Shown: in pieces, positions 12,239-26,053 of the stretch
Numbering within the stretch: position 1 is the stretch's first letter
Layout of the letters: each line of letters opens with the position of its first letter
Assembly: GCF_026914265.1 (NCBI RefSeq)
Contig: NC_069138.1
Span: 35,462,098-35,526,097, forward strand
Length of the DNA stretch: 64,000 bases
Direction of reading: 5' to 3'
Source of the DNA: Mya arenaria
Taxonomy: Eukaryota > Mollusca > Bivalvia > Myida > Myidae
Program-made: the position numbers and the translations under genes
Notes under the pieces: generated by a model
Told to the model about the DNA's origin: nothing
Seen by the model: only the letters and a program-made list of their open reading frames with translations
Databases searched by the model: none

Positions 12239-14765
12239 TTAAATAACAGCACTGAATACCTCCAATCCAACCAGAAGTTTTCTACTCACTGGACAGAATG
12301 ATATATTGTACGGGTCATTCTGGGACCCAAAGTCTTTTAAAGATATGATAACTTTTAGGTTCCTCTTCTTTCCATTTATCAAAACTATACGATCAGAAAG
12401 GCGAGCACCCACTAGGATTCGTTCCTTTCCGACGTTGATGGATTGAGATGGCAATGCTACTAACGGGTCGTCATACATGCTCAGCAAACTTCCATTGAAA
12501 TCAAGTTGATAGATTCGTTTAACAGCAGAATCAGACAAGTAAATTGAAGAAGAGCTAACGGTTAGATAACGCGGAGCTGAAGCATTTGTTATCATCGATT
12601 GCAACACTTCTCCAGTCATCGATAGACTTTCTACATACGAGTATGCTGGTGCTTTTTCGTTATGTTTGTAGGGTACAAAAAGGCTTTTATCACTATAAGC
12701 TAGTCCATAGCATGAACCAGATACGGCGAAATTTGTCCCAGCAATTACTGAATCGTTTTTAACGCTCACAAATTGTACTTTGCATTTATCTGGGAGAACA
12801 ACAGCTGCGTGGCCGCTAGGGAGGGCATATACCTGACAAGGCTCCCCAAGCAGTTCAATGCGTGACAAGACCTTGTTGACGTTGATATCTACAAGCTTAA
12901 CACAGTTATTGTGATAGTCGGCCAAAAGACATTTTCCTGGTTCCACAAGAGCGGAACTTGTTTTCCAGTAATTACTTGTGTCTTCTGTGCAGGAAATGTC
13001 CAGCTCGGCATCTTTTGTCCATTCTACAGTAGATAGATTGATATCTGTCTCTGATGTAATTCATGTAATGAAAGAAGCGTAGACAATGTAAGTAAAAGTA
13101 AGAACAATCACGAGTAAATGAAATTGAAAGATCGTTATGTAGTTAGAGGCTTTTTTTACAGAAATTCAATCAGCATTCGCCGAACGACCTCATTTGACAG
13201 AGATTGACTAATGCGTATTGAAACACTAATAAATATTATTGTCAGAGTTCTGCATTTTATAAGAATTGTTTCGTATTATCTAACGATACTTTTCAGATAC
13301 GTGACAGCGAAAATGAGTCCTGCAGCGGCAGCATGATCATTTTTGCAAACTATTGTGCCTCATAAGCAGACAATCAGTACAGTCAAACCCCGTTGGCTCG
13401 AACTCCTAGGGACCGGCGAAAATACCTCGAGCGTCGGAAATTTCGAGCCAAACGGGAATTCTTCATTCAGTATACAGAAATCGGTCCTTTACATCCAGTT
13501 TGAGCCAACGAGGAATTCGAGTCAAGCGAGTTCAAGCCAACGGGGTTCGACTGTACTATTTAGATTACTAGTATTTGAAAGTTATCTCTAATTCAAATTG
13601 TATACATTGTTTAATGTTATAATCCAATCTTTTTCAAAATATTGTGTCTCATGAGCAGGCAATCAGCACTATTTTGAATATTGTTTTGAAAGTTATCTCT
13701 AATTCGAATTTAATACATTGTTAAAAGTTTAATGTTAAAATTCAATCGCTTGTTTAAATTGAGTTTCTGATAATTATATGAAGGCCACCACATGACTCAT
13801 TTTCGCAAACGACGTCACAATTATTAATTTTAAATGCAGATTTCGTTTGATACTTTTAAGATCTAAACCTTCATTGGAGAAGTCGACACGTCCTAAGAAG
13901 TCTGAAGAGTTGATCAGAGCTTCAGTGTGTTCGTCTGTCAAAAATGTGCAACGAACTGACGTGTCCAAAATGATCTCTGTGTTGATCTTATTGATTTCTC
14001 CTTGCAGCTTCACAAGTTGCTTCTTGGCCATTTTCGCATGAATGAAGTGCTGGTGTAACTGTTTTTCTGTCGAATGCATGTCTGCTGTCGTTTCTGCTAG
14101 AGTCTGTTTTAAGCCTTTTATCCCGTCTCTCAACTTTGACAGTATCTCGTTTTGTTTGATCTCATTTTCTTTCATACTTTTCAGCAACATATTTTCTTTT
14201 GTATCCAAAAAAAGATTTATCTGAGCCCTAAATGTCCTTAGTTTCTGTATTTCTTCTTTTGTGTTTTCTGATACGAACGCCTCGGAATCGTTTACTTCGT
14301 TGTTTAAAGCGGAAATCACAGTTTCCATGTCTGCAATGTTTTTGTTAAGTGTTTTATACTCCTCGGACTGTCTGTACTGCTTTGCTTTCACAAATACTCA
14401 ACCTTACAAGTTATGTGGTGTAACACAATGCAGTCTGAGCATCCAAGGTCATCATGGGTTGGACAATAAAACTTTATCATTTCACTAGTGTGTTCATGAC
14501 AAGGTTCGGTAGGCAAAAAATCAGCTTTGTCTTTGTTCATATAAAAAGAAGGCATTTTATCTTTCGTTAGGATCACATGATTTCTTGACATAGCGAACCT
14601 CTTGTGGGCAGATATACAAGGATCACACATAAACTCCTTGCATATTTTGCAGAAGCCATTGGAGCCAATCTCTCGTCCGTCTTTAAGGCACGGCTGACAA
14701 TGTAAAACAAACTCTGTTGAGGCATTCTCATGGGTATCGTCTGATTTTCGTCCACCAACCTCCAT
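12239..14765 (-). pseudogene. G2: class-2 RING-less TRIM-like gene, inactivated
   Basis: Exon 1 is 13774-14765 and exon 2 is 12239-13062. Exon 1 encodes B-box 1 (Cys at HCQPC, FCKIC, MCDPC), B-box 2 (PCHEH … CSDC) and a coiled coil rich in E, K, L and Q. A 4-bp deletion at about 14388-14391 puts a stop right after KVEYL, at the junction of B-box 2 and coiled coil. The rest of the coiled coil is open in another frame. Exon 2 is open and nearly identical to G4. Its acceptor is damaged: where G1, G3, G5 and G7 have an AG before GAATAAC, G2 has CAT before GAATTAC. Two separate lesions make it a pseudogene unless another acceptor is used. Confidence 0.85.
13380..13553. mobile_element. pogo/Tigger-like MITE in G2 intron
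   Basis: CAGTCAAACCCCGTTGGC at the left and CAACGGGGTTCGACTG at the right, flanked by TA at 13378-13379 and 13554-13555. This is the cleanest copy of the five. Confidence 0.85.
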
Positions 14766-15850
14766 GATTCAACTATAAAAATAGTTTCCATTGATTATAC
14801 ATAGGGGACTGTAGGAACAGGTCAAACAGTCATACAGTTAACAATGAGCATGGGGATCAAAGCCAAAGTAATATCACGATATTATCAGTGCCACAATGAA
14901 GACACACACACATGTTTAATATATAAATATATCGTCTTAAGTAACTGTCTGTGTTCATTACCGTTCATTACATTATCTCTAAAGGACAGACGGAGCATTA
15001 ATAATATTATATTACACTCTTGGGGTCATTCCAATCAGGCACATAAAACGCGCCAGGGGAAGTAAGCGAATTGAATGATCCTACTTCAAAAAGAGAATCA
15101 ATACCAGTGTTCATGCATGAGGTACATGTATTTCAAAAAAGATATTTAGTAAAATGGTATTATCAAATCAAGATGTCTTTAATGATTTATTGTGTTTACA
15201 TCAACTAGAACTCCATGAATCGGATTCATTGCTTATTGAGAGCGCCGTTCTACTGAAGGTCACCATGCCATCAACAACAACTGCTCGATTCGCACCACCT
15301 TTTTTCTGGGTGCGGAACATGCCCGTACGGTAGCATTGTTTTTGCTTAATCCTTAGCAGTTCTCCCGGCTATCCCCGGTATAACCCCGGACCTGGGGGGG
15401 GGGGGGGGGCGTGGTTACAATTGACTGGTGCATTTGACTTCAGGAATATCAAGCAGGAAGTAAATTTGTTTACCTTTTTCAATCTGCCAACAGGTCAGGT
15501 ATATCAGATAGCTCACTAGTACACTTCCACTCAGTTTACAAATGTATACACACATTTCATGTAATAAACATTTTTATGTATTATTTCAAGTTGTAATTTT
15601 GGCTTAAACAACTGAAAACTACGCACATAGACACGACAAAACAAACAGACGTCACGTGTTCGTACTATGAACGATTTCATAGGGCGATATAAACATCGTT
15701 GCTATCGTTGCTACTCGGTAATTTCCGGTGTTGGCAACTCCGACTCTACATTCGGAGCTCCTCGGCCATTTTCTACGAAAACAACCTCGGATGTATGCCG
15801 GTACATCAGTAGAAGTAGTTGAATTATATTATTAATTAAATGTAGTGTTT
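14766..15850 (-). other. class-2 5' flank of G2
   Basis: No gene. The minus strand reads TTTTTA then an AG a few bases before the ATG in the class-2 copies, again suggesting an upstream untranslated exon. The GACGTCACGTG/CGATATAA module is near 15640-15690, about 875 bp from the ATG. A poly-G run lies near 15395-15411. Confidence 0.65.
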
Positions 15851-17957
15851 TAGCTTTAGCGATCACTCTAGTGTCCATTCCCGTATTTTCGTGAGTATAA
15901 ACAATTAAACTGGTCGGAACAATTGCTTCTGAAAGTTTTTGGTCAGTATCGTTTCTTGGAATATAGAATAGTCTCGATCCAACGGGATCTCTACTGTTAT
16001 ACTAATTGTTTTGAGCACTCTTTCCGATTCATCAACATTGGAAAACAATATTGCAAAGCATTTCTAACATTTTCAATAATTGTTTAATACATATTTAATG
16101 TGTAAAATACTGATCAATAGTGATCATATTATATCTGTCGTGTCTCACATTCAAACTTACTGTGTTATCATTGTATACATGTAATAAAATTATATTTTGA
16201 TCATGTAATATGATCGTGTTCAAATTACTTAATAAATGCGTTGAATCTTGAAAAAAATATACCATAAATATCATATGTTAAGTCCGATATATAGGTAAAT
16301 GCTCGAACATGTGTATCCAATTCACAATTGGCGCCTTTATGGAATGATACATCTTTCTGCTCATAGTAGGGGACGGTTGTTATGAAACGGCTATTCATGA
16401 TTTGTGGGGTCAGAAAAGAAAAGAATAAATGTTTTAACAACTTATACCTTAATGATTTCTTTCTGATTCCATAGTAAATGAAAACACGGATAGTGCTGAA
16501 CGGTTTGAGCGACGATTCCTTCTATTGGACAATCGCTCGCCCGCGCTTCCGCAACACTCACTCACTCACTCACTCACTCACTCACTCACTCACTCACTCA
16601 CTCACTCACTCACTCACTCACTCACTCACTCACCATTTAGCTTATTTCACTGCTAGAGCAGTACAGAAGGGAGAAAATCGCATTGAATTAATTATGTACT
16701 GTATATCTGAGTTATCTCCCCTGTAGTACCTTATTTTTAGAATTATTATGTAATCTTAGTCCAATAAGCTCAAACCCAGAACTGCCAGGAGTTTTCTAGT
16801 TTATTTGAGTTTTCCCTTTCATATCCGTGTTTTATAAATGTGTTTTCTGTAAATATACGCAAAATATTACACACTCTTACTTTTAAACTAACATGCACTT
16901 ATTTTGTGAATGAAGGATTTCCAGGTATGTTTCATGAATTGATTTTCATTGAAACCTGGTTCATTCAACGATGATTTTCAACTCCACATGTACTCAGTGG
17001 AATGTTCGTGGTCTATTACAAAAGTCCTGAGCTAGCCCTCAAGCCTAAAAACTAATGGAGAAAATCTGGAGCCAGTTGCTTCTGTGTTTGATTTTAGAAC
17101 ATGTCATCGACGCGATAATCGCTTACATTGATTGGTCGAAATAAGTAACATTTCTATGTGAGCTGTTCAAGTTTATTCGAAAAAAGATCTGATAGACATC
17201 GAATAGATTGTGCTTTTGTGACATTCTGATTTTGAAGTTTGAATAGTTAAGTTTACATGTGTTATCTTACATGGCGACAACAGAAGCACTGATTTCAAAT
17301 ACAAGTATTGACATGAAAAAAAAGATTAATTATTTGTATGAATAAGGAAATCAATCGATTTTCTTTTTTGTATTGATTTTAGATCTCTCCTATGATCATT
17401 TTGTGTTTCATTTCATTGTTTTGCAATATGTAGCATGTGCATACATGTATTCTAAACATAACTTCAAAATAGTTGATACTCCGAAATGCTAGTGTTTCTT
17501 AAAGCATAAAAAGTAACATTTTTTCATTCAGCAAACTGAGTCGTATTTTTAAGTATAAAATATAAAAAATGTTCACCTATAAATAAAACAATATAACCAT
17601 AAACATAATGTTTGTTAACACATTTTTAATTCTAACACCTACCATTCCCTATCTTAAGTAAGAATCTAGATGACCCATCAACGCCAAGTCATTTTTCATT
17701 TATTGTTGGGTATAAAAAATAAAATACATGTAACATCAAACAAATAATTAGTACAAACTATTATCTTTGAAAACATAAGGAAGTCATGAGTTAAAGGGAG
17801 TCGCTAATGTTTTGTTTTGTAAAATGCACGTTTTGTATGACGAAATAAAGTGTGGCAAAACATTAGGAGTGTTAGTGTCAGAACTAAACTGGAACCCTTC
17901 AGCAAATGTGGATATTTGTTTAAATATCATCTTTGCAGATCACAATTGTCATCAGCC
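15851..17957. other. spacer block, duplicated at 44.2-46.18 kb
   Basis: No gene recognised. This block is matched by 44215-46180, including the microsatellite, the 'tgaaacctggttcattcaa' segment and the 'aaagtgtggcaaaacattagg' segment. The right-hand copy lacks part of the middle (roughly 17340-17690). Confidence 0.7.
16556..16633. repeat. (ACTC)n microsatellite, short allele
   Basis: About 78 bp of uninterrupted ACTC units. The tract at the matching place in the duplicated block (44973-45218) is three times longer. The THSL-repeat frame is not a gene. Confidence 0.97.
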
Positions 17958-18292
17958 TTAAAGCTGCACTCTCACAGATTAATTGTTTTTACATTTTTTT
18001 GTCTTGGAATAAGCAAATGTGTGCCTAAATATCTGCAAAGCAGTGATAAAAGACTGCTGACAAATGATCAGTTCGCAGATTTTCATATTTCCGTTCGAAA
18101 ACTAATGTTACCAACGGTTTAAGAAAAATGTACTAGACATCAATTTTTAACATAAATATAAATATCTGCTATATAATTGTGACAGCAGTCTTATATGGCT
18201 GGTTAACATCAGTTTTCGCATAAATTGGCTCGTTACAAGAAAAGAAATAAAAAAGTTGTCAAAACGTTCAATCTATGAGAATGCAGCTTTAA
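17958..18292. mobile_element. TTAA-flanked foldback MITE, family 2
   Basis: TTAA AGCTGCACTCTCACAG at the left and ATGAGAATGCAGCT TTAA at the right. Same family as 4699-5067 and 46179-46561. Confidence 0.85.
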
Positions 18293-19130
18293 TAACGGCT
18301 TTGAACTCTTCGTTGTTGCGTGTTGCATGATTGGTTGATTAACATTATCACGTGATTTTATCAATGTATTGACAATGCCAACTAGCTCTAAAACTTTCAC
18401 CGGACACCGACGCTGACGATGACACCAGGTCGAGTAGTATAATCCCCATTATTTTTCGAATAGTCGAGGTAAAAATATGTTCGAGCACTTGTTTAAGTTT
18501 GAAATGAATATGTACGAAAGCAAATGTTCCGGACCTTTTAGCTTCAGGAAAACGTTTGGAATATGGATAGCCAAAACGTAACAAATGGTAATTTTCATTA
18601 TGCTATTTAGTTATAATTTTTTTACATTGTTTTCCGTGTTAAAAGTGAGATACTCAATTGATCAAAGGGAAGTAATATTGTTTTAAAAAGTAGTGTGTGA
18701 AGATGTAATTTTCGCTTCTAAGCTTGCAGTGAAGCTTCCACTGTTTATTTCCACTAATAAAACACCTTATTTCAAAGAAGAACATAAACGAAAGAATAAT
18801 CTACTAAGAGTCTAGATAGTATACAGTGCGCTAAATTATATAGTTTCCTTTAGTATATATGACCACACACTATAAGAGGTTCCTTTCCATCTTAACGTAG
18901 ATTTATGATGATGCATAACATGTAGTTTTCCCGGTGATCGGTGTTCTGGTGTACACTATGATACTCCCGCCTCTAGAGTTTGATTATACTGCGTTCTTGT
19001 TGCACATTTGTAGATGAAAAAATGGAATACAAAATTTCGTTGTATTGTTTCTTACATAAACACCAACCATTAAAACAATCGGTAACGTACCAACCATCAT
19101 ACAGTAATACGGAGTAGGTTTTAATGAACA

Positions 19131-21568
19131 TTAAATAACAGCACTAAAGACCTCCAAACCAACCAGAAGTTTTCTGCTCACTGGACAGAATGATAAATTG
19201 TACGGGTAATTCTGGGACCATAAGTCTTTTAACGATAAGATAACTTTCAGGTTCCTCTCCTTTCCATTTATCAAAACTATATGCCGAGGACTGTGAGCAA
19301 ACACTAGTATTCGTTCCTTTCCGACCTTGATGGATTGAGATGACAAGTTTAGCAACGGGTCCTTATATGTGTTTAGCAAACTTCCGCTGAAATCAAGTTG
19401 ACAGATACGCTTATTGAAAGACTCAGCAACGTAAATTGAGGAAGAGCAAACGGTTATATAATGTGCATCTCTAGTCGTTGTTGTAAATGATTGCAACACT
19501 TCTCCAGTCATCGATAATCTTTCTACATACGAGTATGCTGGTGCTTTTTCGTTATGTTTGTAGGATACAAAAAGGCTTTTATCATTGTAAGCTAGTCCAT
19601 AGCATGAACCGGACACGTCGAAATTTATCCCAGCAATTACTGAATCGTTTTTAACGCTAACAAATTGTACTTTGTTTTCATCTGGAAGAGCAACAGCTGC
19701 GTGGCCGCTAGGGATGGCACACACCTGCCAAGGGTATCCAATCAGTTCACTGCGTGACAAGACCTTGTTGACGTTGATATCTACAAGTGTTACGCATGTA
19801 TTTAAATTGTCGGCCAAAAGACATTTTCCTGGTTCCACAAGAGCGGAACTTGTTATCCAGGAATCGTTTGGGTCTTCTGTGCAGGAAACGTCCAGCTCGG
19901 CATCTTTGGTCCATTCCACAGTAGATAGATCGATGGCTGTCTCTGATGTTATTCCTAAAATGAAAGAAGCGTATACTATTTAAGTAAAAGTAAGAAAATA
20001 TACACGAGTAAATAAAATTGAAAGGTCGTTATATAGTTATATGCTTTGATACAGAAATTTAATGAGCATTCGCCGAATGACCCCATTTGACAGAGATCGA
20101 CTAATGCGTATTGAAACACTATTACATATTATTGCCCTTTGGCTAGCGTTTTATAAGAATTGTTTCGTATTAGATATATTTAAAATGCAGATGTCTAATG
20201 ATACTTTTAAGATACGTGACGTCGACCGCGAGAATGAGTCCTGCAGCGGTAGAAAGTTCATTTGTGCAAACTGACTGTGTCTCATAAGCAGACAATAAGT
20301 ACAGTCAAACCCCGTTTGTTCGAAAACCGGCGAAAATACCTCGAGCGTCGTAAATTATGAGCCAAGCGGGAATGCTTACATTCAGTATAAAGAAATCGCT
20401 CCTTTACATCCAGTTCGAGCAACGAGGAATTCGAGCCAAGCGAGTTCGAGCCAACGGGGTTCGAGCCAACGGGGTTCGACTGTACTATTTGGATTACTAG
20501 TATTTTAAAGTTATCTCTAATTCGAATTTTATACATTTTTTAATATCATAATCCAATCGCTCGTTTAAATTCAGTTTTTGATAATTATGTGAATGCCAAC
20601 TCGTGACTCATTTTCGCAGACGACGTCACAATTATAAATTTTAAATGCAGATTTCTATTGATACTTCTAAGATCTAAACCTTCATTGGAGAAATCGACCC
20701 GTCCGAAGAAGTCTGAAGAGTTGATCAGAGCTTCCGTTTGTATGTCTTTAAGGAATGTGCAACAAACAGACGTGTCCAAAATTATCTCTGTGTTTATCTT
20801 ATTGATTTCTCCTTGCAGCTTCACAAGTTGTTTCTAGGCCATTTTCGCATGAATGAAATGCTGGTGTAACTGTTTTTCTGTCGTTTGCATGTCTGTTGTC
20901 GTTTCTGCTAGAGTCTGTTTTAAGCCTTTTATTCCATCTCTCAATTTTGAAAGTATCTCTTTTTGTTTGATCTCATTTTCTTTCATACTTTTCAGCAACA
21001 TATTTTCTCTTGTATCCAGAACAAGATTAATTTGTGCCCTAAATGTCCTTAGTTTCTGTATTTCTTCTTTTGTGTTTTCTGATACGAACGCCTCGGAATC
21101 TTTTACTTTGTTGTTTAAAGCGGAAATCACAGTTTCCATGTGTACAATGTTTTCGTTTAGTGTTTCATACTCCTCGGACTCTTTGTATTGCTTTGCTGTC
21201 TCTGACAAATACTCAACCTTACAATTTCGGTGATGTAACACAACGCAGTCTGAGCATCCAAGGTCATCATGGGTTGGACAATAAAACTTTATCATTTCAC
21301 TAGTGTGTTCATGACAAGGTTCGGTAGGCAGAAAATCAGCTTTGTCTTTGTTCATATAAAAAGAAGGCATTTTATCTTTCGTTAGGAATACATGATTTCT
21401 TGAAATGGCGAACCTCTTGTGGGCAGCTATACAAGGATCACACATAAACTCCTTGCAAATTTTGCAGAAACCATTGGCGCTGATCTCTCGTCCGTCCTCC
21501 AGGCACGGTTGACAGTGTAAAACAAACTCCGCTGAGGCATTGTCTAATTTTCGTCCAGCAACCTCCAT
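19131..21568 (-). pseudogene. G3: class-1 RING-less TRIM-like gene, one nonsense codon
   Basis: Exon 1 is 20585-21568 and exon 2 is 19131-19954. Exon 1 has both B-boxes intact (HCQPC, FCKIC, MCDPC; PCHEHTSEM, CSDC) and is open through most of the coiled coil. A TAG at 20836-20834 then replaces the AAG (Lys) of HAKMAKKQL. After the stop the same frame continues to the end of the exon. Exon 2 is open with a usable acceptor (CATTTTAG at 19955). The protein would be a 244-aa B-box/coiled-coil fragment without the propeller, which might still dimerise. This is the least damaged class-1 copy; the 13-kb duplicate of G1 shares neither of G1's lesions. Confidence 0.85.
20302..20482. mobile_element. 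pogo/Tigger-like MITE in G3 intron
   Basis: CAGTCAAACCCCG … ACGGGGTTCGACTG between TA dinucleotides at 20300-20301 and 20483-20484. It resembles the G1 copy most closely, including the doubled 'gagccaacggggttc' near the right end. Confidence 0.8.
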
Positions 21569-23300
21569 TATTCACCTGTAAATTTTGTTAACGTTAATAA
21601 TATGCAGAGGCATGCCAATCAGTCATACAGTTTAACAACAGGTGTTCGACACATAGCCTGGACACTAAAATAAGGCCTTTCAATCCTTTGTTACTGTTAA
21701 GATAGTATTATTATTTCTATTTAAACAGTAGACTAGCTCTGAAAAGGAATATTTTAGTGTCCGATCTATTTGACGTACACCGTCCGGTCGTGAGTTTATC
21801 TTTGAGAAATTAACTGGGTTATTTGCTATCTTGTCTGTGGTTTATATTTTAGAAATATTAAGCGATTTAGCAGGAAGTAAAATTGATTACCTTTTTTCAA
21901 TCTGCAAATATACGAATTCTTTCAGATAACTCACTGGTACATTTCCACGTATACAAACGATTCATATAAGAAACATTTCCAATTATATAGTGTTGTAGTT
22001 AAGGCTATAACAACTGGAAACTACAAAACATGGACACGCGGAAACATACAAACGTCACATGTTCGTACTATGAACGATTTTATTGGTCGATCTTATCACA
22101 TTCATACATTGTTTATTTTGTAGCTACTCGGCAATTTCCGACTCTGATTAGCTAAAGGGAAATAATAGTTTAAGGGAGATTACACTTTGTATTGCAATGA
22201 CTGTGTTTAAGTCTAATGAAATGTTTTAATTGTAAACTGCAGCCGCTAGCTCATTCTTTTACTTATTAATTTATTGAGTTATGAATTAATTTTATTAAGA
22301 CTATTTTGTCCTATGATTGTTGGTAACAAAATGTTTATTGCTTTTCACAAAAATTAGTACACCTTAATAGACGTTATAAAGGCTTTTGACGAATTTTATA
22401 TTCGGCAGACTCGAGAGTTTCAAGGAGTTACAGGAATCCATTAAGAAATGTCAAAATTATTAAGAAGTATTCATGAGCGCTCATTATTTTTACTAGAACA
22501 TAAATCAGCTCATCTGTTGTCTATGTTAAAGTTAGATGACATGAAGTAAAATCTTAAAAATAAGAATTGGCGGACCTTCTTTATCATTAAGATTTAACTT
22601 CAGCCTCATCTTACTGACGCAGAATATATCCCCATTAGCTGTGTCATTCTCAACGCAAAATTTGAAACGGGGAGAGTGTATTGGATGAGACTTTAAACAC
22701 CCGCGAACACTGAAGTTCTTAATGATTAAGCTTAGTACGTAATGATCTGCAGTTATATTGGCTGAAAATTTCGATTGTATTCCAAGTCCATCTTACGTTT
22801 TAAGATGATGCTTGTACACTATTGTACTGGTTTGAGACAATGCAATATTAACCGAGGCTGCTGTTGTACCAGGTCGGTGATCTAGTTCAATTTATGCAAC
22901 TGACTATTGTCTTGATATGATGGTGCGGTCCATGATTATCTGCTGCCATTAACTGGCTTTTACAACATGGTACACGTTTGAGACAGATCACTTTTTACCG
23001 CCCTTCTTGTTTATTTTTATATATTTGAGCACATCATCAACTTTTTCACGTTTAAAAATTATCAACGATGTCGCTCAGGTTCAGATTTGTCATTTGATGA
23101 CGTTAAATAAATAAAGACATATTTGTTTGATGGTCACATGTATTACTTCATTGCTGAATGTTAATCATGACATGAATGAAATACACCCAAGCTTAATGAA
23201 TATTCCTTATTTTAACCGGTATAACTTTAAAAGCAACATTTATAAAACTGGCTCTATATCATGGAAACTAAAATATGGTAATAGTTAGATGAAATGAAGT
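21569..23300 (-). other. class-1 5' flank of G3
   Basis: No gene. Near-identical to 8727-10440. The GACGTCACATG-like/CGATCT module is near 22045-22090, about 477 bp from the G3 ATG. Confidence 0.65.
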
Positions 23301-23678
23301 AAAATTATGTTGGATAATGGAAGATGTGTTCCGGTCTACAAGCGTACGTATGACGTCAGTATAAAACGGGTTACATAATCAAACCGAATTGAATGTCTGT
23401 CTTACGTCACACTATATATTATAATGTCAAAAGGTTATATATATAGTCAAAACTCGAGAGAAACCCCTTTGGTCATACCTACGCCCGCTTATTCAGACTT
23501 GACTACAACTTATGAGAAGTTTATATGTATTTGTGTTTCAGATAACATATTTTATTGACATTTTAATATTCTAATAAACTTTGATTTATGCATTTATTTC
23601 TATAGTATTGGAGTTATAACTAAAAATGCCAACTAGCCCTAAATCTTTAAATGGACGGCGAAGCAGACGCTGACACCA

Positions 23679-24153
23679 GGCCCCAATATCACGAAAATAC
23701 TTCAGTCAAACCTCAAACTCAATCCCAACACATTTTACCACATAGCATCAAAATTTATTAAAAATCATATATGTTTTTTTTACAGTTTTATAAGCGCATT
23801 CTATCATAGAATATGCTGATAAAAGCCTTTGGTCGAATTCCAAGGGAAATAGATTCTACAGCCAAAAATGTATTTGAGTAAAATTCTGTAATTTTTATAA
23901 AAAATTGAGTATTCTTTAAAAAATATTTGAGTAAAATTCTGTATTCTTTATAAAATACTCAAGTATATTTTTAGCTCTAGAATTTTTTTTCTTTGAAATA
24001 TTGACCAAATCCTTTTATCAACGCATTCCATGAGAAAATACGTTTTCAAAAAGTGTCAAACATGCAGGATTTTGATAATACTATACTTTTATATGGTAAA
24101 ATGAGTTGAGACTGAGTTTGAGATTTGACAAGTATTTTCGTGATATTGGGGCC
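23679..24153. mobile_element. MITE with long TIR inserted in the 3' module (G4 side)
   Basis: GGCCCCAATATCACGAAAAT at the left and ATTTTCGTGATATTGGGGCC at the right form a perfect inverted repeat. It is the duplicate of 10838-11325, so the insertion preceded the 13-kb duplication. Confidence 0.85.
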
Positions 24154-25229
24154 AGGTCGAGTAGTATAGCCCCACTTATTTTTCAAACAGTTGAAGTAAA
24201 ATATTATGTTCGAGTATTTGTTTACGTTTGCCATGAGTGTGTACGAAAGCGAATGTTCGAGTATTTAACGTTTGATAAAGGGATAACAAATACGTAACAA
24301 ATTGTAAGTACTGTTCATGTTTTAATGTAATTAATGTTTCTTTTACCTAATAAGCCATTGTAAAATTGAGATACTAAATATTTGATTAAAGGGAAGTAAC
24401 AGCAATTGACTTCAAAGCAGTCCTTAAAGTTGTTATTTTCGCTTCTTAGCTTGCAGTAAAAATTTCCACTGTTTAATTTTACTCATAAAACAACTTATCT
24501 CAAAGAAAAACATAAACGAAAGAAGAATCTACTGATAGTTTAGATATTTCACAATGCACTAATTTATACAGTGCCCTTATATATGACCTCACACTATAAA
24601 ATGTTATTTGATGTGCTAGATAGATCGTCTATTCTCAATTTACTTAACCATAGTTAGTTAGTGCTACCCAAGAACACTTTATATTTAAAACAGGTTATTT
24701 TTGTGCACCTAATTCAAAAGGTAAATCATCAAATAACTAAAAAAGGGCTTACAGAGTTTCTATAGAAATATAAATGATTTTCTAAAAGTTAAGGAAAAGG
24801 TAAAAAGATTTGATGGCACAGCTCTATTAATTAACATGACCTAGATTTTCTTATTACTTTGATTAAAAAACAAAAGCATGTTGTTTTTTTGTTTTATTGA
24901 AAAAGAACTATTGTAGTTATCAGTAGGTTCAGGTTTCTTTTTATCTTAATTATTTTTATGATGATGCGTTAACAGTGTTCTCAAAAAGAACCCGCTGCCG
25001 GCCAAAATGGACGGCTCAAATGGCAATTGGGTCGGTTCAAATCTGGAAAAATATATGAATTTTAAGTAGAATAAGTAATAGCTGTTCGGTTACTTTACTA
25101 CTTGAGACTGTTCAACCGAAACCTATTGAGAACTCCGTGCTTAAAACGTCCGTTTCACGCATGCGTGGTCACGTCACATTCATCCTACGGTGATACGGAA
25201 CCAAATAAACTAGTGTTTTTTAATAAACA

Positions 25230-26053
25230 TTAAATAACAGCACTGAATACCTCCAATCCAACCAGAAGTTTTCTGCTCACTGGACAGAATGATAAATTGT
25301 ACGGGTCATTCTGGGACCCAAAGTCTTTTAAAGATATGATAACTTTTAGGTTCCTCTTCTTTCCATTTATCAAAACTATACGATCAGAAAGGCGAGCACC
25401 CACTAGGATTCGTTCCTTTCCGACGTTGATGGATTGAGATGGCAATGCTACTAACGGGTCGTCATACATGCTCAGCAAACTTCCATTGAAATCAAGTTGA
25501 TAGATTCGTTTAACAGCAGAATCAGACAAGTAAATTGAAGAAGAGCTAACGGTTAGATAACGCGGAGCTGAAGCATTTGTTATCATCGATTGCAACACTT
25601 CTCCAGTCATCGATAGACTTTCTACATACGAGTATGCTGGTGCTTTTTCGTTATGTTTGTAGGGTACAAAAAGGCTTTTATCACTATAAGCTAGTCCATA
25701 GCATGAACCAGATACGGCGAAATTTGTCCCAGCAATTACTGAATCGTTTTTAACGCTCACAAATTGTACTTTGCATTTATCTGGGAGAACAACAGCTGCG
25801 TGGCCGCTAGGGAGGGCATATACCTGACAAGGCTCCCCAAGCAGTTCAATGCGTGACAAGACCTTGTTGACGTTGATATCTACAAGCTTAACACAGTTAT
25901 TGTGATAGTCGGCCAAAAGACATTTTCCTAGTTCCACAAGAGCGGAACTTGTTTTCCAGTAATTACTTGTGTCTTCTGTGCAGGAAATGTCCAGCTCGGC
26001 ATCTTTTGTCCATTCTACAGTAGATAGATTGATATCTGTCTCTGATGTAATTC
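25230..26053 (-). pseudogene. G4: orphan propeller exon of a class-2 TRIM-like gene
   Basis: An open second exon of about 274 codons, differing from the G2 exon by only a few bases (for example ELGKC here, EPGKC in G2). It shares the damaged acceptor of G2 (CAT in place of CAG before GAATTAC). To the right the match to the G2 intron runs to 26187 and stops dead at the satellite. No B-box/coiled-coil exon follows. A class-2 5' flank reappears at 33.18 kb, so the first exon was lost or replaced by about 7 kb of repeats. Good reading frame in a copy that cannot be spliced normally means the loss is recent. Confidence 0.85.
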
